From Acidobacteria bacterium UBA6911 (lineage in GTDB: Bacteria > Acidobacteriota > UBA6911), in the NCBI GenBank assembly GCA_002451015.1, contig DKBB01000354.1, positions 1 to 9,597 on the forward strand: a stretch of DNA of 9,597 nucleotides, given 5' to 3'. The translations under genes and the position numbers were made by a program. Positions 1 to 6,588 of the stretch are shown here, one piece after another; the stretch's first letter is position 1; every line of letters starts with the position of its first letter. The notes below the pieces were generated by a model. The model saw nothing but the letters and a program-made list of their open reading frames with translations. It was not told where the DNA came from and searched no databases.

Positions 1-258
1 CATCACGCTCTGGGTGAAGCCGAGGTAGCGTTTGCCGCCGAAGCAGCCAAGCGATTTGGTATCGAAGGCCAAAGGATTCCCCTGCCGGACCGCGGCAAGA
101 TCGTCAATGAAACAGTAATGCCCCTCCCCTTCGGCTTTTATTCTGTGGACCGGTATCTGTCCGGCGTCGTCCGTGTAATAAAACGAGATCGGCAGTTCGG
201 CATTGGGAAAATATTTGTTCCAGCTTTCCATGAACTGTTGTTTCAATCCTGGTTGCAT
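1..258 (-). CDS. DUF169 family protein, N-terminal part (cut by window edge)
   Basis: The frame is open from an ATG at 258-256 to the window edge and gives 86 N-terminal residues (MQPGLKQQFMESW...). The start is well supported: an AGGAGGA-type ribosome binding site lies about 8 bases upstream (around 267-273). The segments YCFIDDLAAVRQGNPLAFD and GCFGGKRYLGF resemble the DUF169 family (COG2043), widespread in anaerobic bacteria and archaea and of unknown function. The Cys in YCF and the Cys of GCFGG are the sort of conserved residues seen there. The start lies inside the end of the upstream acetyltransferase gene (a 16-base overlap), so the two are probably translationally coupled and are the last visible members of the minus-strand cluster. 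The C-terminal half is outside the window. Family assignment is from memory of its motifs. Confidence 0.72.
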   Translation of the reverse strand, partial: MQPGLKQQFMESWNKYFPNAELPISFYYTDDAGQIPVHRIKAEGEGHYCFIDDLAAVRQGNPLAFDTKSLGCFGGKRYLGFTQSVM

Positions 259-1067
259 GGCCGTATTCCTCCTATAAGGATGAAATCCTCAAACTTGGTA
301 TCGAGAATGAGTCCGAAGTGCTCCGCAAGCGCGTCCATGTAGGAAGGGCCCGGAGTCAGGGTCCTGCCCGTGCTTCGGCCGTCCCGATGAAAGGTCAACT
401 CCATATCGGTAAGCGTAATTCTCCCCCATGTTTTGGGCAATACACACATCTTCTGAATCCGGAATAAAGAGCCGGGCCAGGTGGATGTGAAGTGGTTCGA
501 CATTTCGATGTCGGCATCCAGCGTCCGCTGGTCTCTGAATGCAAAAAGATCCAGCCAGTTTCCCCTGCTTTCTTTCTGCAGCACCCATCCATAAGTCGGA
601 TCGCTCCGCAGCCTGTAGCGGTCCCCGTACTGTTCGAATATCCGGTTCGGGATCAAAGGAATCGGCAGGCGCAGGCCCGGACCTCCGAATCCGGCGTCGG
701 CAAGCCAGTCGGTTCCGGAAATCGTCACAATCAGCACCTGGTGGGTATGCGCTGTCGGTTCCGTCCGGGTGTAAAGGACCCGTGCCAGCAAAGGACGGAC
801 GGTGAAACCCAGGGCCTCGAGCGCCAGGTGCAGCAATCCGTTGAGCTCGAAGCAGTATCCGCCCCGTTTTTTTATCAGCATTTTATTTATGAGATCTTCG
901 GGTTTCAGGGAGATAGCACGGCCTAAATGGATGTCCAGGTTTTCAAAAGGGATGGAGAAAGCCTGGGCGGCGTGTATTTCCTTCAACCCGTTTTCATCCG
1001 CAACCGGATGGTTCTTCAGTGCGATTCGCTCCAGGTATCGGTTCAGGGGAAAATCCGTTGCTCTCAT
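243..1067 (-). CDS. arylamine N-acetyltransferase family protein
   Basis: The 274-residue protein has the usual length for bacterial NAT enzymes, which transfer an acetyl (or other acyl) group from CoA to arylamines or hydrazines via a cysteine thioester. The catalytic triad is visible and correctly spaced: Cys72 in RGGYCFELN, His109 in THQVLIV and Asp124 in WLADAGFG. The N-terminal FPLNRYLERI and the SIPFENLDIHLGR segment are also typical. No clear Shine-Dalgarno sequence precedes the ATG at 1067, which lies 26 bases after the stop of the preceding enolase-superfamily gene. Expression therefore probably depends on the operon. Its 3' end overlaps the DUF169 start by 16 bases. The physiological acceptor cannot be read from sequence: NAT homologues serve xenobiotic detoxification or amide formation in natural-product pathways, and no biosynthetic cluster is seen here. 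Confidence 0.93.
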   Translation of the reverse strand: MRATDFPLNRYLERIALKNHPVADENGLKEIHAAQAFSIPFENLDIHLGRAISLKPEDLINKMLIKKRGGYCFELNGLLHLALEALGFTVRPLLARVLYTRTEPTAHTHQVLIVTISGTDWLADAGFGGPGLRLPIPLIPNRIFEQYGDRYRLRSDPTYGWVLQKESRGNWLDLFAFRDQRTLDADIEMSNHFTSTWPGSLFRIQKMCVLPKTWGRITLTDMELTFHRDGRSTGRTLTPGPSYMDALAEHFGLILDTKFEDFILIGGIRPCNQD

Positions 1068-1093
1068 AATGATTTGAAGTTTCTTACGAACCT

Positions 1094-2320
1094 TTACAAG
1101 GTGGTAAAAGAGCCGTCGGGACGGCTGTAGCCGCTGACATTGGCAGCCTGTGTAATGTCATCAATTAAATTCGTCTTTTCGGGATCGAACACAACGCCAA
1201 TGCCCGGCCTGTCATTGGGGTAAATTTTCCCGTTCCTGAAATCGTAGCCTTCCCTCAGGTAAGCCGGCAGATTGCTTGTAAGGACTTCGTTCAGAACCGG
1301 ACCTGAATACGCCGTGACCGCATGAATCACCGCGGCTGTCGCTATGGGCGCCGTGAAGTGGGGAACAAGGCCGATATAGTGCGTTTCGCACAGAGCGGCA
1401 ATTTTCATATACTCCGTAATGCCACCGACATTGGGTATGGCTACGCGTAAATGATCGATTAGCCCCTGCTCCACCAGCGGCTGTGTGCCGTCCCATCGAT
1501 CGCCGAACTGCTCTCCCGCGGCGATCGGAACGCTGACCTGGTTGCGCAGTTTTTGAAACATCACCGGGTCTGTAATGGCTCGAAGAGGATCCTCCACAAA
1601 ATAGGGATTCAGGGATTCGATCGACTTGCATAGCCGGATGGCATCGGCCAGGTCGAAACGGGTGTGCGCATCCAGTATCCAGTCTCCGTTCGTTCCGACT
1701 CCCTCCCTGACTTCGGCGCAGACCGCCGCTGTTTCCTCCACCGCACGGTGGCGGTCGAAGACCCCTCCTTCAGGTTCGATTCCATGGAAACGTACGGCGC
1801 GAAATCCCTGGTCCATGACTCTCCGAGCGGCCGCTCTCGCTCCCCGGATATCCAGTGTCCCGTAGGACTGGTAGCACTCGACATGGTCCCGGGACCTGCC
1901 CCCGAGAAGTTGAAATACGGGGACATCCAGGGCTTTTCCCTTGATGTCCCACAACGCGCAATCGAGGGCACCTAGCGCATGCAATTTTTCGCGCCCCGGC
2001 GGGTAAAAAGTCCCGCGGTACATCCGTTGCCACAGATACTCGGTCCGGAAGGGATCCTGTCCGATAATGGATCCGGCGCAGTCCTGAATCATGTCCCTGG
2101 TGCCGCCCTGCCCGATGCCCGTGATGCCCGAATCGGTTTCCACAGCCACGACGATGGCGCTGTGGTTCAGCCACCCGCTTCTGCCGGATGTGTCCGTCGG
2201 GTTGTAGACCCGCACTCTCGTGATTTTCATGTCCGAAGGCGCGGCATGCGCCCCCCTCGCCAGGCCGGCCAGGGCGCCGGCTCCCAGCAGCGAGGACTGC
2301 AAAAACGTTCGGCGTTCCAT
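1094..2320 (-). CDS. Tat-exported enolase-superfamily (mandelate racemase/muconate lactonizing-like) protein
   Basis: The protein has 408 residues. The N terminus MERRTFLQ, a hydrophobic stretch (about 9-22) and an AHA-A cleavage site near residue 26 form a twin-arginine signal, so the folded protein should be exported. The mature part has the capping domain (about 31-150) and TIM barrel of the superfamily. Three metal ligands are visible: Asp217 (WILDAH), Glu243 (YFVEDP) and Glu270 (IAAGE). His321 (LVPHF) sits where the seventh-strand base of the mandelate racemase group lies. The second-strand motif, usually KxK, reads Arg177-Phe-His179. The Asp that normally partners the seventh-strand His seems to be Ala294. 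An acid-sugar dehydratase-type reaction is possible, but the substrate is unknown. A GGAG lies about 8-11 bases before the ATG. The gene follows the nitrilase-family gene by 73 bases and precedes the NAT gene by 26. Confidence 0.88.
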   Translation of the reverse strand: MERRTFLQSSLLGAGALAGLARGAHAAPSDMKITRVRVYNPTDTSGRSGWLNHSAIVVAVETDSGITGIGQGGTRDMIQDCAGSIIGQDPFRTEYLWQRMYRGTFYPPGREKLHALGALDCALWDIKGKALDVPVFQLLGGRSRDHVECYQSYGTLDIRGARAAARRVMDQGFRAVRFHGIEPEGGVFDRHRAVEETAAVCAEVREGVGTNGDWILDAHTRFDLADAIRLCKSIESLNPYFVEDPLRAITDPVMFQKLRNQVSVPIAAGEQFGDRWDGTQPLVEQGLIDHLRVAIPNVGGITEYMKIAALCETHYIGLVPHFTAPIATAAVIHAVTAYSGPVLNEVLTSNLPAYLREGYDFRNGKIYPNDRPGIGVVFDPEKTNLIDDITQAANVSGYSRPDGSFTTL

Positions 2321-2393
2321 CTGCAGGCTCCATTCTCAGCCATTCAGGCTGCGTTCTCTTGCACAGCGTAGGCGGGATCCTGTCCTGTGGTGA

Positions 2394-3164
2394 CTACAGG
2401 TCGTCGCGCATATCTTCGAGCGCGGGAAACTCGTTCCGGTAATCGATCAGTTCCTGCAGGTCGAGTTCCGCCTCCATCCATCCCTCCGAGGATCCGGCGT
2501 CTTCCAGAATTTCTCCGCGCGGATCGATTATCCGGCTTCCGCCTGAGTAGGTGTGATGGGGATCGGTCCCGCAGCGGTTGACCCCGATCACGTACGACTG
2601 GTTTTCGATGGCCCGCGCCTTCAGCAACCCGGTCCAGTGGCTTTCCCGGGCGGCCGGCCAGTTGGCGATGACGACCAGCACCTGTACCCCCTCCCGTGTC
2701 GCGGCTCGAAAGGCCTCCGGGAAACGGAGGTCGTAACAGATGAACGGGGCAACCTTGAAGGAACTGCAGACGAAAGTCTCAATCCCTGTTCCCGGTGCAT
2801 AGTGTTCGGTTTCCCCCGCATAGGAAAACGGGTGCAGCTTGCTGTATCGCGCCAGTTCCCTTCCCGAAGGCTTGTAGATCACTGCCTGGTTGAGCCCGCG
2901 TCCGTCCTCGCAGCGGGTTACCACACCCCCGAGAACGAAGGCTTTGTATTCAACTGCAAGCCTGGAGAGAAATTTCTGTGTTATTCGATCCCTGTCGTCC
3001 GTAATGATGTCCACATTCATACTGAAGCCGGTGGCGAACATCTCGGGAAGAATGACCAGGGAGTTCCTGCCGGGAGCCGCTTTCTGGAGAAGTTCCCGGA
3101 CGTGCGCGTGATTGGCCTCCTTGTCTTCCCATTGGATATCCAGCTGGCATCCGATGACTCTCAT
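2394..3164 (-). CDS. carbon-nitrogen hydrolase, omega-amidase (YafV/Nit2) type
   Basis: The 256-residue protein belongs to the nitrilase superfamily. The Glu-Lys-Cys triad is complete: Glu41 (LPEMFATGFSM), Lys109 (YSKLHPF) and Cys143 (FICYDLRFPE). The EMF-TGFSM signature and the length match the YafV/Nit2 omega-amidase branch. That branch hydrolyses 2-oxoglutaramate or 2-oxosuccinamate to the 2-oxo acid plus ammonia, in the cytoplasm. No signal peptide is present. The gene starts 52 bases after an aminotransferase gene, the classic partner: glutamine transamination yields 2-oxoglutaramate, which omega-amidase removes, making transamination irreversible. The ribosome binding site is a weak GGGG about 9-12 bases before the ATG. 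Other nitrilase-family amide substrates are possible, but the neighbour supports omega-amidase. Confidence 0.9.
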   Translation of the reverse strand: MRVIGCQLDIQWEDKEANHAHVRELLQKAAPGRNSLVILPEMFATGFSMNVDIITDDRDRITQKFLSRLAVEYKAFVLGGVVTRCEDGRGLNQAVIYKPSGRELARYSKLHPFSYAGETEHYAPGTGIETFVCSSFKVAPFICYDLRFPEAFRAATREGVQVLVVIANWPAARESHWTGLLKARAIENQSYVIGVNRCGTDPHHTYSGGSRIIDPRGEILEDAGSSEGWMEAELDLQELIDYRNEFPALEDMRDDL

Positions 3165-3216
3165 ATTTTACCCCGCCTTGGAAAAGATGTTGCCGGTTGT
3201 AGATAAATAATACAAA

Positions 3217-4395
3217 TCATCGCCGGAGGATATTTGAAATACCCTCGACAAGCCTGCCGATGCCCTGCGCGACGGTTTCCTTCTCCAGGGCGCCGTAGGA
3301 AATGCGCAGATAGCACCCCCGTTCCATCCCGAAAGTAGTGCCCGGAATGGCGGCCACTCCGTACTCTTTAACAAGTTGCGCAACCAGGTCCATCGGGTCC
3401 ATGGAGGTATCCAGGTGCAGAAGGAAATAGAACGCTCCTTTAGACGGCGGTATCGAGCAGACATTGCCGATACGCTCGAGTTCGTGCAGAACCAGCCGGC
3501 GGACACCGGACATCTCCCGGACATAGGGCGCACAGTAGGCGGAACCGGCTTCGAGCGCGCCTGCGGCGGCGGCTTGGCTGATCAGTGAAGGGCAGATCAG
3601 TATCGTATCCTGGGCTTTCTGGACCGGCACAAAAAGCCGCTCCGGCAATACCATGAAGCCGATACGCCAGCTTGCAAAGCCGTAGGCTTTGGAAAACGAA
3701 AAAAGAGAAATGGTATGGTCCGAACTTCCCTTGATGCAGCCGGGGGAGAAATGTTCGGCTCCTTCGTAAGTGAAGTATTCATAGGCTTCATCGTGAATAT
3801 GATAGATGCCCCGATCCCGGCAGAGGGTGTTCAATGCCCGAAGGATCGATTCGTCGTATACGACTCCGGTCGGATTGTTGGGGGAAATGGTGACGACAGC
3901 CCGTGTCCGGGAAGTAATGGCCTTTTCGATTGCTTCCAGGTCCGGCAGGTATTTTTCATCGGTTTCGACCGCCACGGGTTTGGCGTTGGCCATGCAGATG
4001 GCCATCTCGTGATTGAAATAATAGGGCTTGAGAATAATGATTTCATCCCCGGGATCCGCCACGGCGTAGACTGCGTTCATAAAACCCATATTGGCGCCGG
4101 CGGTGACGAAGACCCGGTTCCCGTTGCCTGTTCCGATCCCGTTCTCATCCCGGAGTTTCTTTCCGAGCGCCAGGCGCAGCTCATGGGTCCCGTCGACTGC
4201 GTCGTACTTGTTCTGTGGATTTTCCAGAAATCCTGTAACCCTTTCGAATGCCTGTTGCGGCGGGCCGTAGTGGACGACTCCCTGCCCCAGCGAAATAGTG
4301 CCCGGATGATCGCGGATCAGTTTGCCCACAATGGGAATAACCGGAGGCTGAACCGCCTGCATACGATCGGATACGAACATCAGTAGCGGCCTCAT
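3217..4395 (-). CDS. PLP-dependent class I/II aminotransferase
   Basis: A fold-type I aminotransferase of 392 residues, the usual length. Visible residues include the SPNNPTG motif with Asn174, Asp202 in HDEAYEY (pairs with the pyridine nitrogen), Lys236 in SFSKAYGFASWRIGF (Schiff base with PLP), and Arg364 in CYLRISYG (binds the substrate carboxylate). The aromatic-rich HDEAYEYFTYEG and the SLGQGVVHYGPP opening resemble the broad-specificity aspartate/methionine/glutamine transaminase group. With the omega-amidase just downstream, a glutamine- or methionine-linked transaminase is the best guess. The first ATG (4395) lacks a ribosome binding site. An ATG five codons in (4380-4378) has a GAGG nine bases ahead, so the true start may be Met6. 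It is the first gene of the left cluster, with a candidate promoter at 4467-4496. Confidence 0.93.
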   Translation of the reverse strand: MRPLLMFVSDRMQAVQPPVIPIVGKLIRDHPGTISLGQGVVHYGPPQQAFERVTGFLENPQNKYDAVDGTHELRLALGKKLRDENGIGTGNGNRVFVTAGANMGFMNAVYAVADPGDEIIILKPYYFNHEMAICMANAKPVAVETDEKYLPDLEAIEKAITSRTRAVVTISPNNPTGVVYDESILRALNTLCRDRGIYHIHDEAYEYFTYEGAEHFSPGCIKGSSDHTISLFSFSKAYGFASWRIGFMVLPERLFVPVQKAQDTILICPSLISQAAAAGALEAGSAYCAPYVREMSGVRRLVLHELERIGNVCSIPPSKGAFYFLLHLDTSMDPMDLVAQLVKEYGVAAIPGTTFGMERGCYLRISYGALEKETVAQGIGRLVEGISNILRR

Positions 4396-4466
4396 TCTTT
4401 CAATGCCCGTAAATCAGGTTGACGGATTGTATGAAACACGGATTCACGGTTATGCAAACAGGCTCC

Positions 4467-4496
4467 ACTATATCCGTATGTAAGCGAATAAAGCAA
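4467..4496 (-). promoter_or_regulatory. candidate sigma-70 promoter for the aminotransferase cluster
   Basis: Read on the minus strand, TTGCTT (4496-4491) is followed after 18 bases by TATAGT (4472-4467). The -10 element matches TATAAT in five of six positions; the -35 element is weak. It lies about 70-90 bases before the start codon of the aminotransferase, the first gene of the leftward cluster. Assignment is by consensus match only. Confidence 0.35.
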
Positions 4497-4505
4497 CAGA
4501 TGGGA

Positions 4506-4543
4506 GGGATTCCATTTTTATGGTAATCATAGGAAGGAATCCC
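4506..4543 (+). repeat. 8-bp perfect inverted repeat in a divergent intergenic region
   Basis: GGGATTCC at 4506-4513 is repeated in inverted orientation as GGAATCCC at 4536-4543, separated by 22 bases (centres 30 bases, about three helical turns, apart). The repeat lies between the divergently transcribed aminotransferase and DsrE-like genes. It could be a pair of half-sites for a dimeric regulator or a weak RNA stem. No regulator gene is nearby in this window. Confidence 0.4.
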
Positions 4544-4591
4544 GCGTATCTCGAACACATTGTGGATTACTGAAGAAATCCGGAGGAAGTT

Positions 4592-4945
4592 ATGGGAACG
4601 AAGAAGGTGGCGTTATTCGCATTCAGAGGGGAAGTAATGTGTTTTGTCCACGTTCTGTTGAACGGGATGGAATACAGGGAAAAAGGCTATGACGTGAAAA
4701 TCGTGATTGAAGGACAAGCTCCCCTGGCAATCATGGAGGTCCGCGCAAAAGACAATCCATTTCATGCCCTGTACGAGAAGACAAAGGCTTCAGGGTTGAT
4801 TGATTGTGTCTGCATGGCCTGTGCATCGAAAATGAATTCTCTCGAGGCTGTCAAAGCGGAAGGGCTCCGTCTGAACAATGAAATGTCGGGGCACCCCAGC
4901 ATGGCGCACTATACGGATCAGGGATATGAAGTGATTACATTCTGA
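4592..4945 (+). CDS. DsrE-like small sulfur-relay-type protein
   Basis: The 117-residue cytoplasmic protein is the only plus-strand gene in the window. A strong GGAGGAA at 4582-4588 fixes the start. The layout resembles the DsrE/DsrF-like family: a first beta strand (KKVALFAF), a helix containing MCFVHVLLNGME, then YDVKIVIEG, then a cysteine-rich loop GLIDCVCMACASK and a C-terminal strand GYEVITF. Cys72, Cys74 and Cys77 lie in the loop; the Cys74-x-x-Cys77 pair is what I recall from related proteins, and Cys72 looks additional. Family members bind persulfide or pass sulfur between partners, but many solo copies have no known role. No dsr or tus genes are adjacent, so only the family is called. 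It is divergent from the aminotransferase cluster and convergent with the UROD-like gene. Confidence 0.75.
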   Translation: MGTKKVALFAFRGEVMCFVHVLLNGMEYREKGYDVKIVIEGQAPLAIMEVRAKDNPFHALYEKTKASGLIDCVCMACASKMNSLEAVKAEGLRLNNEMSGHPSMAHYTDQGYEVITF

Positions 4946-4982
4946 TTCGTTACAGGTACAAGGGTTAGAGAATTAAGGAATA

Positions 4983-4994
4983 TCGGTTAACCGA
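4983..4994. repeat. 12-bp perfect palindrome between convergent genes
   Basis: TCGGTTAACCGA is a perfect palindrome in the 70-base gap between the convergent DsrE-like and UROD-like genes. As RNA it could form only a four-pair stem with a TTAA loop and has no adjacent T-run, so it is a poor intrinsic terminator. No other terminator-like structure is seen in this gap. Confidence 0.3.
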
Positions 4995-5015
4995 CAACGG
5001 AAAACGCGGAACAGT

Positions 5016-6281
5016 TTAATACCTGCCGTACTCCTTGGTGAATTCAATCATGGCCTTCAGGTTTTCCGGCTTTACTTCATCCGTGGAGCTTCTCGGTCCC
5101 AGGATGAAGCCGCCGCCTTTGCCGACCACATCGATAAGTTTTTTACAGTAGTCTTTGACGTCCTGGACCGATCCTATCTGCAGAAGCGACGACGGCACAT
5201 TCCCTTCAATGCAGCAATGCCCTCCGAGTATTTCTTTTGCCTTGAAAATGTCGGTTGTATCGAGGCGTATATAGAACTTTCCTTTCGGAAATTCCAGCAG
5301 GTACTCCAGGCGGGAGGTGAAGTTCCCTTCCAGGAAGATATAGGGCGTGGCTCCCCGTTCGATAAGAGTCAGGACAAGTCTTTTAAAGCCCGGCCAGTAA
5401 AAGGTTTTGAACTGCTCCATCGACATGAAGTCGTCGGAACCCCTTGTATTGGTCATGAACATTCTCAGGTTGCCGTATTCGTTGGGCTTCGGGATCGGTC
5501 TTTCCAGTGTTTTCCTGAGTATGAATTCGCATGCCTCCAGGATCTTTTCGGGCCGGCGATACATATCCAGCATGGCGCCTTTCATGCCCCGGACGCTGTG
5601 GGACATGATGTCGAACGGAGGCAGGGCGCCTCCCTCAAACAGCCTGGGAATCCCGAATTCCTTCAGCAGCCGGTTAAATTCCTCCGCACGCGGCAGCCAT
5701 TTTCTCATTTCCCTTCCGGCATTCTGGAGGTTTTCAACGGCGGTTGCGATTTCAGGTTCGGTCAAGAACATCGCCAGCTTTTGGGCGGCCCAGGGCTCGA
5801 TCCAGCCGGTATCCGCCAGTTCCGGAAGTTTCGACAGGAATTTCAGGCTGCCGTGCAGCCTTGGCAGATGACACCGTATCAGGTAATCCGCGGGACTTTC
5901 CAAAAAAAGATCGTATTCTTCGTCCTGCAGGCATTCGATTTCAATGGCCTGGAATCCGACATCGGGATTCAGCCCGTATCCGGGCCATTTCATGAATTTC
6001 GGGTCCAGGTATTCCAGTGCCTTTCCCGGCGTGAAATCTCGGATGAATGCCATATCCGGCTGGAAATCCTGCAGCGCTTTCCGGTAGGCGTCCAACCACG
6101 CGTCAAAATCGTAGTATGCCGCGGAGCAGGGTATCCCGGCATATTTGGCCACGAAGTAACCCAACTCGCAGGTGACGGGAACCCTGTCCGTGGGTTGGAG
6201 ATGGATGGCATCCGTGATCCGCTGCTCCCTTTCCCGGCGCAACTCTTCAGGCCTCTGATTCCGTTCAAGACTTTCGCTCAT
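5016..6281 (-). CDS. uroporphyrinogen decarboxylase-family (URO-D fold) protein, not HemE
   Basis: The 421-residue protein is longer than HemE (about 350). C-terminal landmarks of the URO-D/corrinoid methyltransferase superfamily are present: SMEQFKTFYWPGFKRLV (287-303), a strand-turn IFLEGNF (315-321), the Asp-containing strand YIRLDTTD (337-344), ILGGHCCIEGNVPSSLL (351-367) and the GGGFILGPRSS strand (389-399). In zinc methyltransferases of the MtaA/MtbA type the strand equivalent to FLEGN carries a His-x-Cys ligand pair. Here it reads Leu317-Glu318-Gly-Asn, so the usual zinc site is not evident. The N-terminal LQPTDRVPV opening is typical of these decarboxylase-like proteins in anaerobes. 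No corrinoid protein gene is adjacent. The substrate is unknown; methyl transfer, decarboxylation or demethylation are all possible. An AGG lies about 10-12 bases before the ATG and an extended -10 promoter candidate is just upstream. Confidence 0.85.
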   Translation of the reverse strand: MSESLERNQRPEELRREREQRITDAIHLQPTDRVPVTCELGYFVAKYAGIPCSAAYYDFDAWLDAYRKALQDFQPDMAFIRDFTPGKALEYLDPKFMKWPGYGLNPDVGFQAIEIECLQDEEYDLFLESPADYLIRCHLPRLHGSLKFLSKLPELADTGWIEPWAAQKLAMFLTEPEIATAVENLQNAGREMRKWLPRAEEFNRLLKEFGIPRLFEGGALPPFDIMSHSVRGMKGAMLDMYRRPEKILEACEFILRKTLERPIPKPNEYGNLRMFMTNTRGSDDFMSMEQFKTFYWPGFKRLVLTLIERGATPYIFLEGNFTSRLEYLLEFPKGKFYIRLDTTDIFKAKEILGGHCCIEGNVPSSLLQIGSVQDVKDYCKKLIDVVGKGGGFILGPRSSTDEVKPENLKAMIEFTKEYGRY

Positions 6282-6330
6282 ATCGCCGAACCTAGTTTTA
6301 TGAAATTGCGTTTGATTTTGAAGGCAGGCT

Positions 6331-6339
6331 ATTGTAGCA
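6331..6339 (-). promoter_or_regulatory. candidate extended -10 promoter for the UROD-like gene
   Basis: Read on the minus strand, TG-C-TACAAT (6339-6331) matches the extended -10 consensus TGnTATAAT with one mismatch. It sits about 50 bases before the ATG at 6281. No good -35 hexamer lies 16-18 bases further upstream, where the left arm of the REP-like palindrome begins, consistent with an extended -10 promoter. Confidence 0.4.
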
Positions 6340-6344
6340 CAAAT

Positions 6345-6443
6345 GGTGTCAGGCTAGATTGGCACGAAATTCAAAGAGTGTCCAACTATAGCGTTCAATT
6401 ATGACGGGGCGTTCATTAATGGGTGCCAATCTAGCCCGGCACC
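6345..6443. repeat. REP/BIME-like pair of inverted palindromic units
   Basis: GGCTAGATTGGCAC (6352-6365) has a perfect 14-base inverted copy, GTGCCAATCTAGCC, at 6423-6436. Counting outward, the arms 6345-6365 and 6423-6443 match at 19 of 21 positions, with a 57-base spacer. Each arm can also fold alone: GTGTC/GGCAC (6346-6350 with 6361-6365) and GGGTGCC/GGCACCC (6421-6427 with 6438-6444), each with a 10-base loop. Two inverted hairpin units like this are the architecture of REP pairs (BIMEs), mobilised in trans by REP-associated tyrosine transposases. No transposase is in the window, so the assignment rests on architecture. Confidence 0.6.
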
Positions 6444-6455
6444 CTTGGTACCAAT

Positions 6456-6477
6456 GGCACAATGCTTGACATGTGCC
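6456..6477. repeat. third GGCAC/GTGCC hairpin beside the REP-like pair
   Basis: GGCACA (6456-6461) pairs with TGTGCC (6472-6477) around a 10-base loop. The core pairs and loop length equal those of the two hairpins at 6346-6365 and 6421-6444, but the arms are in the opposite order. It may be a degenerate further unit of the same repeat. Confidence 0.4.
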
Positions 6478-6519
6478 GGAGAAGCAGCCTCGGGGTTCCA
6501 TAGGAGGCCGTCCCCGAAT

Positions 6520-6572
6520 AAAAAAAAGCCCCGGGGGGACGAAAAAACCAAGCTTTCAATCCTTCCGGGGCT
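6520..6572 (-). terminator. intrinsic (rho-independent) terminator of the selenoprotein operon
   Basis: On the minus strand, 6572-6561 (AGCCCCGGAAGG) pairs with 6538-6527 (CCCCCCGGGGCT) to give a 12-pair stem with two G-U pairs and a 22-base loop. It is followed at once by a run of T from 6526 to 6520. It begins 17 bases after the stop codon of the selenoprotein gene. The strong GC stem and U-tract make this a confident terminator for leftward transcription. Confidence 0.88.
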
Positions 6573-6588
6573 GTTTAATTTGTTGAGA

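Larger units (their letters stand above)
6282..6588. other. 307-bp non-coding stretch: promoter candidate, REP-like hairpins, terminator
   Basis: No convincing gene lies between the UROD-like start and the selenoprotein stop. From left to right it holds a leader and extended -10 element for the UROD-like gene (6331-6339), a large palindromic repeat (6345-6443), a third related hairpin (6456-6477) and the intrinsic terminator of the selenoprotein operon (6520-6572). The plus-strand open frame crossing the right part has no recognisable product and runs antisense into the selenoprotein gene. Confidence 0.7.

Noticed and set aside
3715..4386. A 223-codon plus-strand open frame.
   Set aside because: It is antisense to the aminotransferase, which has all PLP-enzyme motifs. 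The translation has no recognisable domain.
4983..4994. The TCGGTTAACCGA palindrome as a bidirectional terminator for the convergent genes.
   Set aside because: The stem would be only four pairs and no T-run follows on either strand. It is kept only as a palindrome.
5217..6404. A 395-codon open frame on the plus strand.
   Set aside because: It lies antisense to the well-supported UROD-family gene, its translation resembles no family, and it lacks a ribosome binding site. It is a codon-bias shadow.
6345..6477. A CRISPR array.
   Set aside because: The repeats are inverted, few and unevenly spaced, with no direct repeat-spacer periodicity and no cas genes.
6490..6517. A TCGGGG/CCCCGA stem just beyond the operon terminator as a second terminator.
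   Set aside because: Only six pairs with a 16-base loop, and on the minus strand it follows the U-tract rather than preceding one.
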